Part shown: positions 51,317-56,154 of the stretch, one piece after another | How positions within the stretch are numbered: position 1 is the first letter of the stretch | Layout: the number at the start of each line of letters is the position of its first letter | DNA from: Bacillota bacterium | GTDB lineage: Bacteria; Bacillota; Clostridia; Lachnospirales; Lachnospiraceae | NCBI GenBank assembly: GCA_023408815.1 | Contig: JAEYJO010000053.1 | Location: forward strand, 1 to 56,154 | Reading direction: 5' to 3' | DNA length: 56,154 bases | The notes under the pieces: generated by a model | What the model was told of the DNA's origin: nothing | The model's database searches: none | Seen by the model: only the letters and a program-made list of their open reading frames with translations | Position numbers and translations under genes: made by a program

Positions 51317-53172
51317 CTGAAAACAGAGAAACAAGACGTCCGCAGCAGGGGCCATTACCCGGGGGGCCCGGCACGACGACAGGCAGCGGTGAGAAGCCGA
51401 AAAGCTTCGGTGAAACAATGGGAAAGCTGCTCCGGTACTGTAAAAGCTATCTGCCCGTAATCGTAATCGCGCTTGTCATCGCGACGGTGGGTACGGTGTT
51501 CCAAATCATCGGCCCAGATCAGCTAAAAGGCTTGACCAACGAAATCGCAAAGGGTCTTCCGAAGTTATTAAACGGGGTTCCTGTTTCGGGAAGTATTGAT
51601 CTCGGCGCTGTAGCCAATATCGCATGGGCATTGCTTTTGCTTTATGGTGGCTCCTTGCTGTTCAGCTTGATTCAAAATATGATGATGGCCACCACGACAC
51701 AGAAAATCTCAAAAAATATGCGCCGTGATATCTCGTCAAAAATCAACCGCATGCCGCTCCGCTATTTTGACAAAACCAGCTACGGCGATGTTCTGAGCCG
51801 TGTGACAAACGATGTTGATACCATCGGACAGTCCTTAAACCAGAGTGTCGGAACACTGGTCACTTCAATCACCATGATTGTCGGTTCTCTGGTTATGATG
51901 CTGTTGAACAACTGGCTCATGACGCTGACCGCGGTGGGTTGCAGTATCATCGGATTTGTTCTGATGATAATGATTATGTCTCGCTCGCAAAAATATTTCG
52001 GGGCGCAGCAGAATGCGCTCGGAGAAATCAACGGGCAGATTGAAGAGGTCTATTCCGGGCACAACGTTGTGAAAGCTTATAACGGCAGCAAATCGGAAAA
52101 GCAAGCGTTTGAAAATATCAATGGCAAGCTGTACGGCAGCGCGTGGAAAGCGCAGTTTCTGTCTGGCTTGATGATGCCGCTGATGAGCTTTATCGGAAAC
52201 TTCGGTTATGTGGCGGTTTGCGTGGTGGGCGCGGTGCTGACCGTGAACGGAACCATTTCTTTCGGCGTAATCGTAGCGTTTATTATGTATGTCCGCCTGT
52301 TTACACAGCCGTTGTCCCAAATCGCGCAGGCGTTCAGCACCCTGCAGGGCGCGGCAGCGGCCGGCGAACGCGTGTTTGAGTTTCTTGCGGAGGAAGAGCT
52401 GCCAGATGAAAGCCACAAGACACAGAACCTCGAACACACAAACGGCGATGTGGAATTCCAGAATGTAAAATTCGGATATGTGCCGGGAAAGACAATCATC
52501 CACGATTTCTCCGCCCATGTGAAGGCCGGGCAGAAGGTGGCGATTGTCGGTCCGACAGGCGCAGGAAAAACAACCATGGTGAACTTGCTCATGCGGTTTT
52601 ATGAGCTGGACAGCGGTGAGATTTTGCTGGATGGCATTCCAATCAGCCAGCTTACGCGAGAAAACGTGCACAGTCAGTTCGGCATGGTGCTGCAGGATAC
52701 GTGGCTCTTTGAGGGAACAATCCGGGAGAACATCGTATACGGCAAGCAGGACGTCACAGAAAAATATGTGGTAGACGTGTGCAAAACGGTCGGGCTGCAT
52801 TACTTTATCCAAACGCTACCCAACGGATATGATACAGTGCTAGACAGCAAAGCAAGCCTTTCAGAGGGGCAAAAACAATTGATTACCATCGCTCGCGCGA
52901 TGATTCAGAACGCGCCGCTGCTCATTCTTGATGAGGCGACCAGCTCCGTGGATACTCGCACCGAGCGCATCGTTCAAAAAGCGATGGATAAGCTGACCGA
53001 GGGCAGGACTTCCTTCGTGATTGCCCATCGCCTCTCCACCATCAAAAACGCCGATTTGATTCTGGTCATGAAGGACGGCGACATTGTGGAAAGCGGCTCT
53101 CACGCGGAGCTTCTGGAAAAAGGCGGTTTCTATGCGGAGCTTTACAACAGCCAGTTCGAACCCACCGCGTAG
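51313..53172 (+). CDS. Heterodimeric ABC exporter, catalytic subunit (BmrD-like)
   Basis: A 619-residue exporter half with a Pro/Gly-rich N-terminal tail (RRPQQGPLPGGPGTTTGSG) before the six helices. Its ATPase has Walker A VGPTGAGKTTMV, Walker B LLILDEATSSVDTRT with the catalytic Glu, and the switch His in VIAHRLSTI. The signature is SLSEGQKQL instead of LSGGQ. That altered signature would face the Asp-containing site of the partner, so both defects map to one ATP site, as expected of a true heterodimer. It ends two bases before the IS200 remnant, so its downstream flank has been rearranged. Confidence 0.9.
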   Translation: MTENRETRRPQQGPLPGGPGTTTGSGEKPKSFGETMGKLLRYCKSYLPVIVIALVIATVGTVFQIIGPDQLKGLTNEIAKGLPKLLNGVPVSGSIDLGAVANIAWALLLLYGGSLLFSLIQNMMMATTTQKISKNMRRDISSKINRMPLRYFDKTSYGDVLSRVTNDVDTIGQSLNQSVGTLVTSITMIVGSLVMMLLNNWLMTLTAVGCSIIGFVLMIMIMSRSQKYFGAQQNALGEINGQIEEVYSGHNVVKAYNGSKSEKQAFENINGKLYGSAWKAQFLSGLMMPLMSFIGNFGYVAVCVVGAVLTVNGTISFGVIVAFIMYVRLFTQPLSQIAQAFSTLQGAAAAGERVFEFLAEEELPDESHKTQNLEHTNGDVEFQNVKFGYVPGKTIIHDFSAHVKAGQKVAIVGPTGAGKTTMVNLLMRFYELDSGEILLDGIPISQLTRENVHSQFGMVLQDTWLFEGTIRENIVYGKQDVTEKYVVDVCKTVGLHYFIQTLPNGYDTVLDSKASLSEGQKQLITIARAMIQNAPLLILDEATSSVDTRTERIVQKAMDKLTEGRTSFVIAHRLSTIKNADLILVMKDGDIVESGSHAELLEKGGFYAELYNSQFEPTA

Positions 53173-53174
53173 CT

Positions 53175-53348
53175 TTAGCGCACGGTAGAGCCTACTATTT
53201 GCACACCTTTTCGTTTGCATAACATACTTAGCACATTTGCTATATCCTGCTTTAATTCTTCGTACGCTACCTTTTTGCGATATTTTGGTGCAAAAACTAT
53301 ATGATACTTACAATTCCATTTTGAATGTGATAAACTACTTATATTCAT
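53175..53348 (-). mobile_element. IS200/IS605-type transposase, N-terminal remnant
   Basis: Fifty-seven residues: MNISSLSHSKWNCKYHIVFA then PKYRKKVAYEELKQDIANVL, the standard opening of IS200 TnpA. The HUH metal motif and catalytic Tyr that should follow are missing; the frame ends early after VQIVGSTVR. AAAGGAGGTTATCCAA precedes the ATG. The cut end touches the stop codon of the ABC exporter. The left end of the element lies within or beside the intron remnant. Confidence 0.85.
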
Positions 53349-53384
53349 TTGGATAACCTCCTTTGATGTGCTTGTGTGGCCGCG

Positions 53385-53560
53385 AACCAACACTATTATA
53401 TCAGCCTGATATGATTTCTGTGCGTCAGACCAGAGATTTGCCATCCGGTTTCCTTCAGATTCGTAGTCACCCACGACACCCTTGCCATTGGCTATGTCCT
53501 TCCCACTACTGGGCGGACTCGGGACTTTCACCCGTTGAAACGTGCGCCCGCCGGGCGCAC
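53385..53560 (-). mobile_element. Group II intron 5' remnant, second copy
   Basis: The same 120-bp block as at the window start (53441-53560), with about four differences, and some 50 bp more of domain I-like sequence (GGCAAATCTCTGGTCTGACG and onward). It begins GTGCGCCCGGCGGGCGCACG on the minus strand. It then runs into the IS200 remnant, so the intron's reverse transcriptase and 3' end are gone here. The inner boundary is approximate. Confidence 0.75.
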
Positions 53561-53570
53561 CTACAAGAAA

Positions 53571-53600
53571 AGAGGACGCTTCGCGCTTGAAGCGTCCTCT
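53571..53600 (-). terminator. Rho-independent terminator, intron target site
   Basis: A perfect 12-bp stem (AGAGGACGCTTC / GAAGCGTCCTCT) with a 6-nt loop, followed on the minus strand by TTTTCTTGTAG and then the intron 5' end. It would end minus-strand transcription coming from the chemoreceptor side. Confidence 0.85.
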
Positions 53601-53657
53601 TTTTAATTGCACTATTCTGCATCTTAGCAGATTCTTTTGCCATCAGCATTTAATGCT

Positions 53658-53789
53658 TTAAAACAGGCTTGAAATATTCTGACTGTTCTTTTCGTTCAGC
53701 ACACCGCCCAAAATCTCGACGAAATATAAGCCCACAATCTCCTCCTTGGCGTTTTTAACCCAGCATAGCTCTTCAAAGTAAGCACTGGT
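53658..53789 (-). pseudogene. Unidentified gene 3' remnant
   Basis: A 43-residue open stretch with no start, reading TSAYFEELCWVKNAKEEIVG then LYFVEILGGVLNEKNSQNIS and ending SSLF. It looks like a real protein C-terminus but I cannot name the family. The rest of the 53.79-54.14 kb gap shows no gene. Confidence 0.4.
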
Positions 53790-54140
53790 TTATTGTACAA
53801 ATCTGTCCGTTACATGTTACAGTTGGTACTACTGGAGAAACGCTGATTATTGATGTCTTTTCTTAATTACCCCATTTTGTCCTGTTTTTAAGAGATTTGC
53901 GCCGTTTGCCCTGTATTTCTTAGCTTGCATTCTGCATTTTGAAGATGTTTTCCTCAAAATAGGTGCATGTTTTTCTCAAGTCCTTTATAAACAACTGAAT
54001 GCTCTACTTTACAACGAATCGCTGACTTATCCTCCCGATATCTTAATAGGTGCAATCTGTTTTTATTATATAGAAATTAATTATATTCATGAAATAGAAT
54101 TAGTTCACGCTGCATATTAAATAAGATATTACCTTGTGTT

Positions 54141-55877
54141 TCAGGTATTTATTTTAAAGATGCCTACATACTCTTTAAGCCTTTGAGCTTGAGCAGAAAG
54201 CTCTTCACTGGCTGCTGCACCCTCTTGAGAAGATGCAGCATTGTTTTGAACAACCTGTGAAATCTCCATAATTCCCTGATTAACCTGTTCCATTGCTAAT
54301 GTTTGCTCATGCGAAGCCGCAGCTTGTTCACTTGATGCTATTGAAATAGAATTAACAAGCGTACCTGCCTGTAAAATACCATCCACTATTTTATTAAAAG
54401 TATCTGCCGTCTTATCTGCAATATTGCTACCTGACTCCACATTTTCTAAAGAAGATTTAATTAATTCAGTTGTTTCCATTGTTGCTTTAGCCGACCGTGC
54501 CGCAAGGTCTCTTATTTCATCTGCTACTACCGCAAAACCTTTGCCATACTGTCCCGCCCTGGCGGCTTCTATAGCAGTATTTATTGCCAATATATTTGTC
54601 TGGAACGCAATACCCTCGATTACTTTTATAATTTTACTGATATTCTCTGATGAGGTATTAATATCTTGCATAGCATTGAGCATTTCTCGCATTTGATTTT
54701 TTCCAACATCAGCATTCTGTTGAATACTTTCCGCCAGTTCATTTGTTTTCTGAGCATTTTGTGCATTTTGCTCTGCTTGGGCAGTAATTTCCTCCATAGA
54801 TGCTGATAGTTCCTCTACAGAAGCGAGTAATTCCTCTACAGAGCTTGCCTGTTCCGTTGCCCCCTGTGAAAGTGAAGTGGCCGAAGCCGCCACCTGTAAT
54901 GCTCCGGCATCCACCTGATCTGCAGACGCAGATATAGAGGACGCAAGCTCGTGGAATTTCGTAACTAGATTGGTAAGTTCCTTGCTCATTATATCTTTTT
55001 CAGAACGAACCGTTATTTTTGTAGTCAAATCCCCAGTTCCGACATTTTCTATTTCTTTGCTTAGTTGTATAATAGACTCAATTAGCTTATTAAAAGAAAG
55101 AGAGACCATTCCAATCTCATCCTTTCGTAATTTTACTCTTTTATCCTCCTCAGTTATTAAACCATAGATATCAACATCGCCAACTGCGAGATGCTCGGAA
55201 ACCTTGCTGAGCATCTGCAGGGGTTTGCTAATTATTTTGGATATATATGTACTGAAAAACATTGATATAGCAAAAGATATAGCTATAATAGTTATCATAA
55301 TATATATAGCATTCCATGTCGCCTGAATATCAGAAGCGAGTCCACTAGCCGCGTCAGACACACTGTCATTTGTCGCTGCCGAAAATGCTTCTTCTATTTC
55401 CAACGCTTCAGATTTCGACTCTTGAATCAATGATAATATTGAAGATGCAGGCTCACCAGTTTCAACCGCATCTAATATTTTTATGATAACTAATTTATAG
55501 TTATTATAAGCGTTTTGAGCATTATCATAATTTTCCTGATCTATACTGTCAACTATTGTCAACTTATAGCTATTGAGTTTTGATTCTAATTTATCAATCT
55601 CATCCAGTATATCTTGACAATATTGTTCTTTATTATCACTATCATAATAGATAAATAAATCTCTAACTAATACTCTCACACTCAAAAGACTTTCATCTGC
55701 TTGGGCAGCATAGACAATACCCAAAGTTCGATTATTGTATGCCATTTTTTGATGGTTGCTTATGGTTATTAGGTTAACTATTCCAACTATTCCGCTTATA
55801 ATTCCAAGTATAGTAATAAAACCAAATCCAAGCAACATTTTTTTAGATACCATTAAATTTTCAAACCACTTTTTCAT
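54141..55877 (-). CDS. Transmembrane methyl-accepting chemotaxis protein
   Basis: A 578-residue chemoreceptor. Helix 1 (about 12-34, LLGFGFITILGIISGIVGIV), an extracellular four-helix-bundle sensor of about 150 residues (4HB_MCP type), helix 2 (about 188-210, IYIMITIIAISFAISMFFST), a HAMP domain (KPLQMLSKVSEHLAVGDVDI), and the long signalling hairpin with tip IAFQTNILAINTAIEAARAG and YGKGFAVVADEIRDLA. A glutamate- and alanine-rich region (TSLSQGATEQASSVEELLAS) precedes the tip, typical of adaptation helices. ATG at 55877 follows AGAAAGGTTAAAA. It should signal to CheA/CheW in a motile cell. The ligand is unknown. It appears monocistronic; the roughly 250 bp upstream to the window end show no gene. 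Confidence 0.93.
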   Translation of the reverse strand: MKKWFENLMVSKKMLLGFGFITILGIISGIVGIVNLITISNHQKMAYNNRTLGIVYAAQADESLLSVRVLVRDLFIYYDSDNKEQYCQDILDEIDKLESKLNSYKLTIVDSIDQENYDNAQNAYNNYKLVIIKILDAVETGEPASSILSLIQESKSEALEIEEAFSAATNDSVSDAASGLASDIQATWNAIYIMITIIAISFAISMFFSTYISKIISKPLQMLSKVSEHLAVGDVDIYGLITEEDKRVKLRKDEIGMVSLSFNKLIESIIQLSKEIENVGTGDLTTKITVRSEKDIMSKELTNLVTKFHELASSISASADQVDAGALQVAASATSLSQGATEQASSVEELLASVEELSASMEEITAQAEQNAQNAQKTNELAESIQQNADVGKNQMREMLNAMQDINTSSENISKIIKVIEGIAFQTNILAINTAIEAARAGQYGKGFAVVADEIRDLAARSAKATMETTELIKSSLENVESGSNIADKTADTFNKIVDGILQAGTLVNSISIASSEQAAASHEQTLAMEQVNQGIMEISQVVQNNAASSQEGAAASEELSAQAQRLKEYVGIFKINT

Positions 55878-56130
55878 TTTTAACCTTTCTTTTTAGTTAT
55901 TTTGTCTGTTGTTTATTTTACTAAACATATAGTTCAGCACTTATCAATATTCGCAGTAAAATTCATAATACTTTAACGTTAATACAAATGCACCATAACC
56001 TACACTATTATAAAGACTTTTTCATAAAATTATTTAATTTGAATACTTTTTATTAATAATCGAAATATATTGAATATGTTATAACTTAAATAGATATATT
56101 AATACTAAAAATTTACACTATTATCCAGTT

Positions 56131-56153
56131 TCGCAGTTTATTTGAAACTGCGA
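56131..56153. other. Hairpin at the window edge
   Basis: A perfect 9-bp stem (TCGCAGTTT / AAACTGCGA) with a 5-nt loop. It may be the terminator of a gene beyond the right edge, but no T tract can be seen. Confidence 0.45.
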
Positions 56154-56154
56154 T

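Noticed and set aside
53175..53612. A single 145-residue protein covering this frame
   Set aside because: Only the last 57 residues are IS200 transposase; the first part is a translation of the intron RNA sequence and a terminator hairpin.
55878..56130. Sigma-D (flagellar) promoter for the chemoreceptor
   Set aside because: A TAAA followed by GCGAATAT exists on the minus strand, but the spacing and match are imperfect, so it is not listed.
1..56154. CRISPR arrays, tRNA and rRNA genes
   Set aside because: No regularly spaced repeats of CRISPR size and no tRNA or rRNA landmarks were noticed on either strand.

Overview
The window looks like a piece of chromosome from an anaerobic, AT-rich Gram-positive bacterium of the class Clostridia, most likely Lachnospiraceae-like. 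This is inferred from AGGAGG-type ribosome binding sites, a T-box riboswitch, a clostridial 4-hydroxybutyryl-CoA dehydratase (AbfD), an MptD-type ECF S-component, a DUF512 radical-SAM-like protein and LanFEG/LanRK-type modules. No rRNA, tRNA or CRISPR array was seen. Species cannot be given from the sequence alone.

Layout. Both ends carry a nearly identical 120-bp block read on the minus strand (1-120 and 53441-53560). It looks like the 5' end of a group II intron and in both places sits just downstream of a rho-independent terminator. Next come a FIST-domain protein with a frameshifted soluble chemoreceptor (0.2-2.2 kb), a divergent HxlR/flavin-reductase-like pair, a cupin protein, DUF4256, a frameshifted methyltransferase and an AAA ATPase (2.4-6.4 kb). 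A T-box leader whose specifier reads GCA (Ala) precedes the alanine aminotransferase alaA (6.6-8.2 kb).

The most interesting part is 8.3-20.3 kb. A PAS/AAA+/Fis-type regulator that lacks the GAFTGA loop is followed by a luxCDE-like fatty-acid-reductase cluster without luciferase: ACP, AMP-ligase, LuxE, LuxC and an alpha/beta hydrolase, with a divergent FabZ-like dehydratase. Beside it is a tightly coupled operon: AbfD, a NifU-like protein, a small Cys-rich protein, 4-hydroxybutyrate CoA-transferase, and a metallo-beta-lactamase-fold lactonase. Read together, that operon could convert a gamma-lactone such as gamma-butyrolactone to 4-hydroxybutyrate, then 4-hydroxybutyryl-CoA, then crotonyl-CoA. 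The same 12-mer TGCAAAAATGCA occurs just downstream of the predicted promoter of the regulator and of the abfD promoter, which ties the regulator to the operon.

Downstream are two methionine-synthase-type genes, a DUF512 protein, a lantibiotic-immunity-type ABC transporter with one broken permease and a two-component system (25.6-30.1 kb), a broken lipoprotein esterase, a TetR-controlled FtsX-type ABC exporter (31-34.8 kb), and an AraC/paired-ABC/ECF locus resembling siderophore-uptake loci (34.9-42.4 kb). Then follow a DNA alkylation-repair operon with a frameshifted Ada-AlkA (42.5-45.1 kb), a PadR/methyltransferase pair, a stretch of decayed genes (DMT transporter, serine recombinase, membrane-protein tail, TetR; 46.5-48.9 kb), a MarR-controlled heterodimeric ABC exporter whose base composition looks different from its neighbours (49.0-53.2 kb), IS200 and intron remnants, and a transmembrane chemoreceptor (54.1-55.9 kb).

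At least nine genes are broken. Three by single-base indels could be sequencing or assembly errors. Others, with internal deletions or several lesions, look like true decay.
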